Below, in pieces: positions 35,094 through 43,620 of a stretch of 64,000 nucleotides of DNA. The DNA is from Achromobacter aloeverae (GTDB lineage: Bacteria > Pseudomonadota > Gammaproteobacteria > Burkholderiales > Burkholderiaceae_B), in NCBI RefSeq assembly GCF_004121055.1, contig NZ_PYAL01000009.1, forward strand, positions 62,001-126,000, given 5' to 3'. A model generated the notes under the pieces. That model saw nothing but the letters and a program-made list of their open reading frames with translations, ran no database searches and was not told the DNA's origin. The translations under genes and the position numbers were made by a program. How positions within the stretch are numbered: the first letter of the stretch is position 1; each line of letters opens with the position of its first letter.

Positions 35094-36269
35094 TCATGCG
35101 CTTTCGTACAGGCGGGTCAGTACGAACTCCCGATGGCCCAGTGCCTCGGCGGCCGTCCAGCGGCCGTTGGCCGTGGCCAGCATGCATTCGAGCAGCTTGT
35201 CGCCGGCCTGGTCAAGGTCTATCTCGCGCTGCAACAGGCCCGAGGTGTCGACATCGATATGCTCGGACATGGTGCGCACGGTGCGCGGATTGGCGCAGAT
35301 CTTGATCACGGGCAGGATGGGATTGCCGATGACGTTGCCCTGGCCTGTCGGGAAGAAATGCACGGCATAGCCCGACGCCGCGCACAAGGTCACCATCTCG
35401 GCGGCCGCCGAGGACGAATCCATGAACCACAGGCCCGGGCCGGTGGGGATCTCGGCCTTGTCGATGACGCCGTCGACGCGGCACTTCTTGCCTATCTTCT
35501 GGATGTTGCCCAGCGCCTTTTCCTCGATGGTGGTGAGGCCGCCGGCGATATTGCCCTTGGTGGGCTGGGATTCGGACAGGTCGCTGGTTTTCCAGCGATC
35601 GATCATGTCCTGGTAGCGATTGAACATGGTCATGAACTGGTCGCGCACCTTGTCGTTGGCGCAACGGGCGGCGACGATGTGCTCGCCGCCGGTCAATTCC
35701 GAGGTTTCGCCGAACACCAGCGTGGTGCCCAGGGTATAGAGCTTGTCGAAGGCGTTGCCGACGGTGGGGTTGGCGCCACAGCCCGAGGTCGTGTCGGACT
35801 CGCCGCATTTGGTCGAGACCCACAGGTCCTCGATGGGGCACTCCGTGCGGTACAGCGACGTGGCGTAGTGCACGAATTCCTTGGCCTGCTTGGAGGCGCG
35901 CATGATGGTGTCATGGTCGCCATGCAGTTCGATGCTGAAGCCGGCCACCGGTTTGCCGGTGCTGGCGATGCCGTCGACCACGCGCTTGGTCCAGCCTTCC
36001 TCGATGCCGATGACGATCACGGCGGCGACGTTGGGATTGCAGCCGGTGCCGATCAGCGTGCGGAAGTGCAGCTCCAGGTCCTCGCCGAATTGCAGGCGGC
36101 CGTAAGGGTGGGGCAGGGCCATGGTGCCCTTGATGTTGTTGGCGACCGCTTCGGCGGCGGCGTTGGAAATATCGTCGACCGGCAGCACGATCACGTGATT
36201 GCGCACGCCGACGCGGCCGTTGTCGCGGCGATAGCCGCGGAAAGTGGTGGAGGCGGAAACGACAGCCAT
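35094..36269 (-). CDS. suyB: (2R)-sulfolactate sulfo-lyase large subunit SuyB (UxaA family)
   Basis: Splits (R)-3-sulfolactate into pyruvate and sulfite together with SuyA. The 391 residues belong to the altronate/galactarate dehydratase large-domain family ([60 protein letters not shown], and the Cys-rich [17 protein letters not shown]). From memory the first blocks match SuyB of Paracoccus closely, including [10 protein letters not shown] and [14 protein letters not shown]. Separate small and large subunits of these sizes also fit SuyAB better than single-chain UxaA. An altronate- or galactarate-type dehydratase is the alternative, but no hexuronate genes are nearby. Confidence 0.8.
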   Translation of the reverse strand: MAVVSASTTFRGYRRDNGRVGVRNHVIVLPVDDISNAAAEAVANNIKGTMALPHPYGRLQFGEDLELHFRTLIGTGCNPNVAAVIVIGIEEGWTKRVVDGIASTGKPVAGFSIELHGDHDTIMRASKQAKEFVHYATSLYRTECPIEDLWVSTKCGESDTTSGCGANPTVGNAFDKLYTLGTTLVFGETSELTGGEHIVAARCANDKVRDQFMTMFNRYQDMIDRWKTSDLSESQPTKGNIAGGLTTIEEKALGNIQKIGKKCRVDGVIDKAEIPTGPGLWFMDSSSAAAEMVTLCAASGYAVHFFPTGQGNVIGNPILPVIKICANPRTVRTMSEHIDVDTSGLLQREIDLDQAGDKLLECMLATANGRWTAAEALGHREFVLTRLYESA

Positions 36270-36326
36270 GGGGAATCCTCGCAGCAGGGAATGGGGTGGA
36301 CTGGCCAGGTGGACCGGCGGGGTGGA

Positions 36327-36608
36327 TTACCAGCGCTTGGTCTTGATGTTGTGGACGTGGGCGTGCTGGCCGACCTGGATGGGCGCGACTACCTTGCCGA
36401 TGTCGACGCCGTACTTGTAGATGGTGTCGCCGGCATTCATGTCCTTCAGGGCCACCTTGTGACCGATGGGGATGTCCTGCTTGGCCGTGACGTGGATGAT
36501 CTTGTCTTCATCCATGATCCAGGCGTTGAGTTCGGTGCCGGCGGTGATTCCTTCCACCACCGCAACGGCCACCGTGTCCTTGGCGTCGTGCAGTACTGCG
36601 TGAATCAT
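36327..36608 (-). CDS. suyA: (2R)-sulfolactate sulfo-lyase small subunit SuyA (SAF domain)
   Basis: 93-residue SAF-domain protein, the small partner of SuyB. It contains VAVAVVEGITAGTELNAW, DIPIGHKVALKDMNAGDTI, YKYGVDIGKV and ends in HVHNIKTKRW. This ending and the overall length match SuyA proteins that I remember. In longer UxaA/GarD enzymes the same domain is fused to the large part. It is first in the operon with AGGAAG seven bases before the ATG, and suyB begins 57 bp later. Sulfite released by the enzyme would need an oxidase or exporter not found in this window. Confidence 0.8.
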   Translation of the reverse strand: MIHAVLHDAKDTVAVAVVEGITAGTELNAWIMDEDKIIHVTAKQDIPIGHKVALKDMNAGDTIYKYGVDIGKVVAPIQVGQHAHVHNIKTKRW

Positions 36609-36687
36609 GTCTTCCTCCTGGGTTTTGCGGCGCCTGTCCGGCAGGCGCCGGCGGGCCGTTCATCGATAGGCCAGGCCATCTTATTTT

Positions 36688-36723
36688 CAAATTTCATTTG
36701 AGTCAACCAAATCATATATATGA
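36688..36723. promoter_or_regulatory. AT-rich operator/promoter upstream of suyAB
   Basis: A sharply A/T-rich island in GC-rich surroundings, about 80 bp before suyA. It contains an inverted repeat CAAAT-TTC-ATTTG (36688-36700) and a perfect 12-bp palindrome TCATATATATGA (36712-36723). This is a likely promoter with binding sites for a regulator encoded elsewhere; no regulator gene is adjacent. Confidence 0.6.
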
Positions 36724-36779
36724 ATTAAAGGCGTCTATCGTTATTGTGGGTGCTGCCGTTGTGGGTACGCTCAAAAGGA

Positions 36780-36811
36780 AAGGCCCCCGGCGCGTGGGCG
36801 CCGGGGGCCTT
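36780..36811 (-). terminator. Rho-independent terminator of aroG
   Basis: Perfect 14-base arms (AAGGCCCCCGGCGC and its complement, 36780-36793 and 36798-36811) around a four-base loop. On the minus strand the stem is followed by TTTCCTTTTG. It lies 28 bp after the aroG stop and shields the suy promoter from read-through. Confidence 0.85.
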
Positions 36812-36839
36812 CATCCTGCTGGTGCGGGCGTCGCGCCGA

Positions 36840-37970
36840 TCAGCCGCGGCCGAGCTTCTCCCGGCGCTGGCGCACGGCCTGGGCCAATTGGGCCAGCACG
36901 GGTTCGGTCTGCGACCAGCCCAGGCACGCGTCGGTGATGGATACGCCGCGCTTGAGCGGTACGCCGGGCGTGAGATCCTGGCGGCCTTCTTCCAGATGGC
37001 TTTCGATCATGACGCCGCAAATGCGCCTTTCGCCGCCGGCCAGCTGCGCGGCGATGTCGGCGCCCACTTCCACCTGGCGCGCGTGCGACTTGTTGGAGTT
37101 GGCGTGCGAGCAGTCGATCATCACCTGTTCGCGCAGGCCGGCCTTGCGCAGGCTCTGGCAGGCTTCCTCGACGCCGGCCGCGTCGTAGTTGGGCCCCTTC
37201 TTGCCGCCGCGCAGGATGACGTGCGTGTCGTCGTTGCCGCGGGTTTCGAAGATCGCCGCCATGCCCATCTTGGTCATGCCCATGAACGCGTGCTTGGCGC
37301 GCGCCGCCACGATGGCGTCGGAGGCCACCTGGACGCTGCCGTCGGTGCCGTTCTTGAAGCCCAGCGGGCAGCTCAGGCCTGACGACAGCTGGCGGTGGCT
37401 CTGGCTTTCGGTGGTGCGCGCGCCGATGGCGCCCCAGGAAATCAGGTCGGCGATGAATTGCGGGCTGAGCAGGTCCAGGAATTCGGTGCCCACGGGCAGG
37501 CCCAGCGCGCCGATATCCAGCAGCAGTTCGCGGGCGCGGCGCAGGCCTTCGTTGATGCGGTAGCTGCCGTCCAGGCGCGGATCGTTGATATAGCCCTTCC
37601 AGCCCACGGTGGTGCGCGGCTTCTCGAAGTACACGCGCATGACGACCAGCAATTCCTTGCTCAGGTCATCGGCCGCCGTTTTCAGCAGGCGGGCGTACTC
37701 CATCGCCTGGTCATGGTCATGGATCGAACAGGGACCCACCACCACCACCAGGCGATCGTCGCGACCGTGCAGCACGTCGGCGATCTCGCCCCGGCTGCGT
37801 TCGACCAGGTCCTGGAGGGCAGGCGTGATCGGCAGCTCGTCCAGCAGCAGGGCGGGCGAAATGAGCGGGCGCACGGCACCGATGCGCACGTCGTCGATGC
37901 GGGTGGTGTCGTGGGTGGAGTCCGCGTTGCCGACTTCGCGGTCGCGGCTGGGGTCATCGATGCGGGTCAA
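36840..37970 (-). CDS. aroG: 3-deoxy-7-phosphoheptulonate synthase (class I DAHP synthase)
   Basis: First enzyme of the shikimate pathway: condenses phosphoenolpyruvate with erythrose 4-phosphate. The 376 residues carry class I AroFGH motifs VVVVGPCSIHD, KPRTTVGWKG, LPVGTEFLDLLSPQ, SGLSCPLGFKNGTDGSVQVA and the metal-binding IDCSHANS. The frame opens with a TTG start preceded by GGAGA at good distance; no nearby in-frame ATG precedes the conserved region. The N-terminus is about 20 residues longer than E. coli AroG. The gene is apparently monocistronic and closed by a strong terminator. Confidence 0.93.
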   Translation of the reverse strand: MTRIDDPSRDREVGNADSTHDTTRIDDVRIGAVRPLISPALLLDELPITPALQDLVERSRGEIADVLHGRDDRLVVVVGPCSIHDHDQAMEYARLLKTAADDLSKELLVVMRVYFEKPRTTVGWKGYINDPRLDGSYRINEGLRRARELLLDIGALGLPVGTEFLDLLSPQFIADLISWGAIGARTTESQSHRQLSSGLSCPLGFKNGTDGSVQVASDAIVAARAKHAFMGMTKMGMAAIFETRGNDDTHVILRGGKKGPNYDAAGVEEACQSLRKAGLREQVMIDCSHANSNKSHARQVEVGADIAAQLAGGERRICGVMIESHLEEGRQDLTPGVPLKRGVSITDACLGWSQTEPVLAQLAQAVRQRREKLGRG

Positions 37971-38196
37971 GATCTTCTCTCCGAGGGAAGCGGGGATTAT
38001 CGCATTTGGCGCCGACCGGACGGAGGGGGCGGGCCTTTCCGCCAGGAAGGGGCGGTCCTATACTGGCCCGGCATGGCAGAGCAGCCTCATGCAGTGCAGG
38101 GCTCGAGCGACTCTTTTTGTCACGGTTTGTTGTCTTGTGGGGTGCGCGCCGTCTTCCTAGGATGGCGAACGTAATTCTTTCCTGACGGAGACCTTC

Positions 38197-38937
38197 ATGG
38201 CCAAGCGACTTTTCGCGGAGTTTTTCGGTACCTTCTGGTTGGTGTTGGGGGGATGTGGATCGGCCGTGCTGGCGGCCGCATTCCCGCAGTTGGGCATCGG
38301 TTTCGCCGGCGTGGCGTTGGCGTTCGGATTGACGGTGGTGACCATGGCGTACGCGGTCGGCCATATTTCGGGTGGCCATTTCAATCCGGCGGTCACGCTG
38401 GGGCTGTACGCCAGCGGCCGTACGCCCGCGTCCGACGTGATTCCGTATATCGTCGCCCAGGTGATAGGCGGCGTCGTCGCGGGCGCGGTGCTGTTCCTCA
38501 TCGCCAGCGGCAAGGCCGGCTTCGATGCCACCGCCAGCGGTTTCGCCAGCAATGGGTATGGCGACCACTCTCCCGGCGGCTACAGCATGGTCGCCGCCCT
38601 GATCGCCGAAGTCGTGTTGAGCGCCATGTTCCTCATCGTGATCAACGGGTCCACGGACGAGCGCGCGCCCAAGGGCTTCGCGCCGCTGGCCATCGGCCTG
38701 GCGCTGACGCTGATACACCTGATCAGCATCCCGGTGACCAATACGTCGGTGAATCCCGCGCGCAGCACGGGCGTGGCCTTGTTCCAGGGGACCTGGGCCT
38801 TGCAGCAGCTGTGGCTGTTCTGGGCGGCGCCGCTGGTCGGCGGCGTGGCGGGCGGGGTGATCTACCGCTTCCTGCTGGCCGCGCCGGACGCGGCGCGCAC
38901 GGCCACGACGCCCGCCGTTCCCGGCGCGCCGGCGTGA
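38197..38937 (+). CDS. aqpZ: Aquaporin Z water channel
   Basis: Inner-membrane water channel of the MIP family, 246 residues with six helices. Both NPA motifs are present: HFNPAVTLG (Asn63-Pro-Ala) and SVNPARSTG near 186, the latter followed by the Arg of the selectivity filter. The small-residue context and overall length fit water-selective AqpZ rather than glycerol facilitator GlpF. GGAGA lies eight bases before the ATG. It converges with the panE-like gene, only 19 bp separating their ends. Confidence 0.93.
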   Translation: MAKRLFAEFFGTFWLVLGGCGSAVLAAAFPQLGIGFAGVALAFGLTVVTMAYAVGHISGGHFNPAVTLGLYASGRTPASDVIPYIVAQVIGGVVAGAVLFLIASGKAGFDATASGFASNGYGDHSPGGYSMVAALIAEVVLSAMFLIVINGSTDERAPKGFAPLAIGLALTLIHLISIPVTNTSVNPARSTGVALFQGTWALQQLWLFWAAPLVGGVAGGVIYRFLLAAPDAARTATTPAVPGAPA

Positions 38938-38956
38938 TCGCATAGAGGCAAACACA

Positions 38957-39853
38957 TCAGCCAGGGCCGTCGCTCGCCGCCGCCAGCAGTGGCGCCAGGG
39001 CATCGCTGATGGGCGTCGGAATGCCGTGCGCCCGGCCGCGACGAGCGATCACCCCGTTGCGGATATCCCATTCAAGGGGGCGGCCAGCTTCGCGATCGGT
39101 CAGGATGGACGTGCCCATGTCGGCTGGGGATGCCTGGAACTTGTCGAGAATTGCCTGTGGCACCTCGTCGCCCAGTTCAGCCCCCTCGGCGCGCGCCACG
39201 GCCAGGCACTCGCGCAGATAGTCCAGCGTCAGCCTGGAAATGTCGGGCCGGCCGAACATGCCCGAGCGACGATGCGTCAGCGCCATGAGCCCCGCCACCG
39301 CGTTCTGCAGTAGCTTGCGCCAAGCCAGTGATTTGAAATTCGAGGCCAGATCCACCGAGCAGCGGGTGTCTTGCAGTGCCTTCGCCACCACGCGGGAGGC
39401 CGCTACGTCTGGCAGGCTGATGCGCGCGTCGCCGCGCAAATGCACCGAACCATCGGATTGCGCCTGGGCAGGGAACCACACGACAGCGGGAACGATGCGG
39501 CCACGGGGGCAATGCGGGGTGACGCTCTCCAACTGCTCCACTCCGTTCTGTAGCACGCACACGACGGTTTCCGGACCGCTCAGCGCCGCAAGCCACTGCG
39601 CGGCCGCCGCGGTTTGAGTCGCCTTGACGGCGAGAAAGACGAGGTCGACCGGGCGAGCGATCCGTGCGGGATCCGTCCGAATCGGACCCGGGACAACGAT
39701 AAGACGATCGCCATCCCGCAGCGTCAGGCTGTCGCGGGGCGTACGGCCGCACAGCAGGGGCGTGCGACCGACTTCGTGCAGCGCCGCGGCGACCGTGGTG
39801 CCGATCGCGCCCGGACCCAGGACAGCAACGTCTGCATTGGTTTTTTCATTCAT
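38957..39853 (-). CDS. 2-dehydropantoate 2-reductase family protein (PanE/ApbA)
   Basis: 298 residues of the ketopantoate reductase family. The N-terminal NADP motif is VLGPGAIGTTVAAAL, and the catalytic Lys/Asn sit in RKLLQNAVAGLMAL with a C-terminal helical domain. Family members act in pantothenate synthesis, but many catabolic clusters carry paralogues that reduce other 2-oxo acids. Here it is divergent from an RpiR regulator and near a DapA-family lyase and an importer, so a catabolic role is likely. AAGGAGG eight bases before the ATG fixes the start. Confidence 0.85.
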   Translation of the reverse strand: MNEKTNADVAVLGPGAIGTTVAAALHEVGRTPLLCGRTPRDSLTLRDGDRLIVVPGPIRTDPARIARPVDLVFLAVKATQTAAAAQWLAALSGPETVVCVLQNGVEQLESVTPHCPRGRIVPAVVWFPAQAQSDGSVHLRGDARISLPDVAASRVVAKALQDTRCSVDLASNFKSLAWRKLLQNAVAGLMALTHRRSGMFGRPDISRLTLDYLRECLAVARAEGAELGDEVPQAILDKFQASPADMGTSILTDREAGRPLEWDIRNGVIARRGRAHGIPTPISDALAPLLAAASDGPG

Positions 39854-39921
39854 TGAAAGGGCCTCCTTCGATTTGGATGCGGCGCATCTGTTGAAACGGT
39901 GGTTGTGCGGCTAGCACAGCG

Positions 39922-39939
39922 TATGTAATATATTACATA
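39922..39939. promoter_or_regulatory. 18-bp perfect palindrome, probable RpiR operator
   Basis: TATGTAATATATTACATA is a perfect palindrome whose last base is the first base of the RpiR-family ATG. It lies in the 85-bp divergent gap to the panE-like gene. A repressor bound here would block both initiation regions, so autoregulation and control of the panE-like gene are likely. Confidence 0.7.
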
Positions 39940-40823
39940 TGAAAAAAGGAAATGGTAATTCCGTTACCGATGGCGGCGGGCAATTGGGGCAGTTGATCGG
40001 AAGCATCCAGGCGCGTAGTGGCGATCTCGCCGCCAGCGAGGCGAAGGTGGTCGCGGTCCTGCTCGCCGATCCCCTGTTCGTCGGTGCGAGCACGACCGCC
40101 CAGGTTGCAGCCCGTGCCGGCGTATCGGCGCCTAGCGTCATCCGCGCTGCGCGTGCGATCGGGTTCGGCGGGTTCACCGAGCTCAAGATAGAGATCGCCC
40201 GCGCCCGCGGCACCACCAGGTTCTTCGCGCCGCCTGAAGCACTCGCGGCGGACGCGACGTCGGCCACGGTGCTTGAAACCGCCATCCGCGCCGGCGCCGA
40301 CGCCCTTGCCGCGCTGGGCGGCGCGCTGGAACTCGCTGCGTTCGACAAGGCGGTCGATACGATCCTGTCCGCCCGACAGGTGATCGTGTTCGGTGCCGGA
40401 CCGTCATCCACGGTCGCCGCCGACGCCGTCTTCCGCCTGCGGGCGGTCGGCGTGACGACCATCGGCATCCCGGACTACTTGTCGGCGATGATCGCGACGC
40501 GCCTCCTGGGGCCTGGCGATGTCGTCATCGCCGTCAGTTCGACTGGACGCACTTCGACCACGCTCGCCATCGCCGATGCAGCGTCTTCCGCGGGGGCCTC
40601 GCTGCTCGCCATCACCAACCAGTACGGCACCCCCCTGGCGACCCTCGCGGATATCGCCCTGGTCGTCGGCGGCGCGCCCCTGCCGGCGCAGATGGCCGCG
40701 GCGGGAAGCCGGCTGGCCCAACTCGTCGTCATTGACGCGCTGGTCGCGGCCCTTGCCCTGCGCGATCCAGAGCGTAGCCGCCGCGCGGAGCGGGCCGGGA
40801 TCGACCTGCCCGACATCGACTGA
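39939..40823 (+). CDS. MurR/RpiR-family transcriptional regulator
   Basis: 294 residues: an N-terminal HTH_6 domain (about 15-95; ASEAKVVAVLLADPLFVGAS then VAARAGVSAPSVIRAARAIG) and a C-terminal SIS sugar-phosphate-binding domain (about 125-260; IVFGAGPSSTVAADAVFRL, VVIAVSSTGRTSTTLAIADA). Such regulators sense phosphorylated sugars or related intermediates. A perfect palindrome overlaps its start codon, and another AT-rich palindrome lies before the DapA-family gene at 41834. It is coupled to the downstream EamA transporter by a TGATG overlap. Confidence 0.9.
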   Translation: MKKGNGNSVTDGGGQLGQLIGSIQARSGDLAASEAKVVAVLLADPLFVGASTTAQVAARAGVSAPSVIRAARAIGFGGFTELKIEIARARGTTRFFAPPEALAADATSATVLETAIRAGADALAALGGALELAAFDKAVDTILSARQVIVFGAGPSSTVAADAVFRLRAVGVTTIGIPDYLSAMIATRLLGPGDVVIAVSSTGRTSTTLAIADAASSAGASLLAITNQYGTPLATLADIALVVGGAPLPAQMAAAGSRLAQLVVIDALVAALALRDPERSRRAERAGIDLPDID

Positions 40824-41683
40824 TGCGCCCCGGCACTGTCGCGCTCGTCCTCGCCGCGGCGATCGCCCATGCGGTGTGGAACATCGCCTCGAAGTACAAG
40901 CGCGAAGATACCTTTCTGTTCGTCTGGGCCTATACCTGCGTATCGGCCTTGCTATGCGTACCGGTGGGCCTTGCCCTCATGGACAAGGGACAGCAGGTGC
41001 TCGATGGGCGGCTCATGGTGGGGGCTGCCGTTTCCGCCGCCTTGCACATCGCCTACTCCCTTATCTTGCAGGCCGGTTATGAACGCGCGGAGCTTGGGGT
41101 GGTTTATTCGGTCGCCCGCGGCACGGGGCCCATGCTGACCATGTTGTTCGCGGTTCTCCTGCTGGGGGAACGGCTTACCACGGCCGCGATGCTCGGGGCC
41201 TTGCTCATCGTCGCGGGCATCCTCGTCGTCATCGGCAATCTGTTCAGAAGCGGGAGCAGCCGTTCCTTGCCGGGATTGGCCTGGGGCGCCGCGACAGGGG
41301 CCACCATCGCCGGGTACACCCTGTGGGACGGCTACTCCGTCACCTCGTGGCAGTTGGCGCCCGTAAGCTATTACGCCGGCACGCTCCTGTTTCAAAGCAT
41401 GGTGCTGACCCCCGTCGCCCTGGCACGGCGCCATCGGATCCCTGCCGTCTTCCGTGCCGACGCAATACCGATCTTCATCGTGGCCGTGTTCTCCCCGCTC
41501 GCCTACATCCTGGTGCTCACCGCCATGCTGAGTGCCCCGGTGGCTCTTGTCGCGCCTCTGCGCGAGTCGTCCATCGTCATCAGCGCTTTCCTTGCGTGCT
41601 GGCTCTTCCGCGAGGGCAATCTCGCGCGCCGCGTCGCCGGCGGCGTGATCGTCTTGGCCGGGATCGTGGCGATCAGTCTGTGA
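40823..41683 (+). CDS. EamA-family (DMT) transporter
   Basis: 286-residue membrane protein with ten predicted helices in two EamA repeats of about 140 residues each (starting ALVLAAAIAHAVWNIASKYK, and GLAWGAATGATIAGYTLWDG for the second). Drug/metabolite transporters of this type usually export or take up small polar metabolites. The start codon overlaps the stop of the RpiR gene, so it is under the same control. The substrate is unknown; an efflux role for a pathway intermediate would fit the neighbours. Confidence 0.88.
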   Translation: MRPGTVALVLAAAIAHAVWNIASKYKREDTFLFVWAYTCVSALLCVPVGLALMDKGQQVLDGRLMVGAAVSAALHIAYSLILQAGYERAELGVVYSVARGTGPMLTMLFAVLLLGERLTTAAMLGALLIVAGILVVIGNLFRSGSSRSLPGLAWGAATGATIAGYTLWDGYSVTSWQLAPVSYYAGTLLFQSMVLTPVALARRHRIPAVFRADAIPIFIVAVFSPLAYILVLTAMLSAPVALVAPLRESSIVISAFLACWLFREGNLARRVAGGVIVLAGIVAISL

Positions 41684-41740
41684 TGCTTCGCCCCCCCCGG
41701 GGAAACCCCGCCCGGGAAAGCCCTTAAGCTGAATATCTTG

Positions 41741-41752
41741 TAAATATATTTA
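41741..41752. promoter_or_regulatory. AT-rich palindrome upstream of the DapA-family/ABC operon
   Basis: TAAATATATTTA (41741-41752) is a perfect palindrome within an AT-rich island, flanked by two direct copies of TTAAGCTG (41724 and 41760). It resembles the RpiR-gene palindrome in its TA-rich core, so it may be a second site for that regulator and mark the operon promoter. Confidence 0.5.
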
Positions 41753-41833
41753 TGCAATATTAAGCTGCCTGGCATCGGGTTCGACATCGGAATCCATGTG
41801 GCGGAAAGCCGCCACCCTATCCAGGAGAAGCAG

Positions 41834-42745
41834 GTGACCAACGCGCGCTGGCAAGGGGTCTTCCCCGCCGTTACGTCCAAATTCAACGCCGATGAGACGC
41901 TGGACCATGCGGAAATGCGCAAGCATTTCAGCTTTCTCATCAACAATGGGGTGCATGGCCTGGTGACCGGCGGCTCGCTGGGCGAGGCCAGCACGCTGAC
42001 GCTGGAAGAAAAGGTGGCCGTGGCCAAGACCGCCGTCGAGGCCAGCGCGGGACGTGTTCCCGTCCTGGCCAACGTGTCGGAAACCAGCACCCGCGAGGCC
42101 CTGCGCTACGTCAAGGCCGCGGTCGACGCCGGTGTCGACGGCTTCATGATCATGCCTTCGCTGATCTACGTCGCCGACGCGCGCGAAGCCATGCTGAACG
42201 TGCGTACCATCGCCGAGGCCGCCCGCAAGCCTTGCATGATCTACAACAACCCGGTGGCCTACCGCGTCGACTTGAAGCCGGAGCACATGGCTGAACTGGC
42301 CGACTGCGAGTGGCTGGTGGCGATCAAGGAAAGCTGCGATGACATCCGCCGCGTCACGGACCTGCGCAACGCCCTGGGCCAGCGCTATCAACTGTTCATC
42401 GGCGTGGACGACCTGTCGTTCGAAGCCCTGGCGCTGGGCGCCGACGGCCTGCTGGCCGGCCTGGTCACCGCGTTCCCGCGCGAGACCGTGGCCCTCTACG
42501 ACCTGATGAAGGCCGGCAAGTGGGCCGAGGCGCTGGCCTTGTACCAGTGGTTCACGCCGCTGCTGCACCTGGACGTGTCGACCAAGCTGGTGCAGAACAT
42601 CAAGCTGGCGGAGACCCTGGCCGGCGTCGGCAACGAAAACGTGCGGCGTCCGCGCCTGCCGCTGGTCGGCGCCGAGCGCGAGCGCGTCGAGCGCGTCATT
42701 CGCGCCGCGCTGGAACGCCGCCCCGCCGCCTGGCAGTCCCGCTAG
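41834..42745 (+). CDS. Dihydrodipicolinate synthase (DapA)-family lyase/aldolase
   Basis: 303 residues from a GTG with AGGAG seven bases upstream. The TIM-barrel family shows the Schiff-base Lys in VAIKESCDD, the Tyr in MIYNNPVAY, and a pyruvate-binding loop GGSLGEASTL. That loop differs from the DapA consensus GTTGE, so this is not the lysine-pathway enzyme but a catabolic member such as a 2-oxo-acid aldolase or dehydratase. Its place before a five-gene ABC importer and after an RpiR regulator suggests it handles the imported compound. The substrate is not predictable. Confidence 0.85.
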   Translation: MTNARWQGVFPAVTSKFNADETLDHAEMRKHFSFLINNGVHGLVTGGSLGEASTLTLEEKVAVAKTAVEASAGRVPVLANVSETSTREALRYVKAAVDAGVDGFMIMPSLIYVADAREAMLNVRTIAEAARKPCMIYNNPVAYRVDLKPEHMAELADCEWLVAIKESCDDIRRVTDLRNALGQRYQLFIGVDDLSFEALALGADGLLAGLVTAFPRETVALYDLMKAGKWAEALALYQWFTPLLHLDVSTKLVQNIKLAETLAGVGNENVRRPRLPLVGAERERVERVIRAALERRPAAWQSR

Positions 42746-42864
42746 GATTCTTGTCCAGGACGCGTCCCGCGTCACTTTCCCGCATCGCAGTCCGGCGGCG
42801 GCCGCAAGACCGCCGCCCGGGATGCGTTCGTCCTGATTGCCGCAAAACCAGGAGCCGCGCCGAC

Positions 42865-43620
42865 ATGCAAAGCGACATCATTCTCCAGACGCGGGGACTC
42901 ACCAAGGAGTTCCGCGGCTTCGTGGCGGTGAACAATGTGGACCTGTCCGTGCGGCGCGGGGCCATCCATGCGCTGATCGGCCCGAACGGCGCGGGCAAGA
43001 CCACCTTCTTCAACCTGCTGACCAAGTTCCACGCACCCACGCGCGGCGCCATCCTGTTCGATGGAATCGACATCACACAGGAGAAGCCGGCCCAGACCGC
43101 GCGCCGCGGCATCGTCCGTTCCTTCCAGATTTCCGCGGTGTTCGGGCAATTGTCGGTGCTGGAAAACGTGCGCGTGGCCTTGCAGCGACGCCTGGGCGTG
43201 GATTATTGCTTCTGGCGCGCGGAGCGTTCGCTGGAGCAGCTGCATCATCGCGTCGAGGAACTGCTCGACCAGGTCGGCTTGCGCACGCACCTGCACACGG
43301 CGGCCGGAGACCTTCCCTATGGCCGCAAGCGGACGCTCGAAATCGCCACCACCCTCGCGCTGGAGCCGGAACTGCTGCTGCTGGACGAACCGACGCAGGG
43401 CATGGGGCATGAGGACGTGGACCGCATCAAGCACCTGATCAAGGCGGTTTCGGCCGGCCGCACCATCCTCATGGTGGAACACAACATGAAAGTCGTGTCG
43501 GACATCTCGGATACCATCACCGTCCTGCAGCGTGGTGAAATCCTGGCCGAAGGGCCATATGCCGAGGTCGCCGCCGACCCGGCCGTGAGGGAAGCCTATA
43601 TGGGAGCGGAAGATGAGTGA
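42865..43620 (+). CDS. Branched-chain-type ABC importer ATPase (LivG-like)
   Basis: 251-residue ATP-binding subunit of the HAAT/Liv class. Walker A GPNGAGKTTFFNLL is intact, followed by the family insert (GIVRSFQISAVFGQLSVLENVR), signature region DLPYGRKRTLEIA and Walker B LLLLDEPTQGMGHED. The start at 42865 follows AGGAG. A longer frame from 42520 runs inside the DapA-family gene and is rejected. It overlaps the next ATPase gene by eight bases. The order G-F-K-H-M is a compact five-gene importer. Confidence 0.92.
   Translation: MQSDIILQTRGLTKEFRGFVAVNNVDLSVRRGAIHALIGPNGAGKTTFFNLLTKFHAPTRGAILFDGIDITQEKPAQTARRGIVRSFQISAVFGQLSVLENVRVALQRRLGVDYCFWRAERSLEQLHHRVEELLDQVGLRTHLHTAAGDLPYGRKRTLEIATTLALEPELLLLDEPTQGMGHEDVDRIKHLIKAVSAGRTILMVEHNMKVVSDISDTITVLQRGEILAEGPYAEVAADPAVREAYMGAEDE

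Noticed and set aside
35094-36608. Altronate or galactarate dehydratase (uxaA/garD)
   Set aside because: The split into small and large subunits, the HVHNIKTKRW ending and the sulfolactate-type neighbours fit SuyAB better; no hexuronate genes are nearby. Kept as the main alternative.
41834-42745. Lysine-pathway dapA
   Set aside because: The GTTGE pyruvate-binding motif is replaced by GSLGE and the context is an importer operon, so a catabolic family member is more likely.
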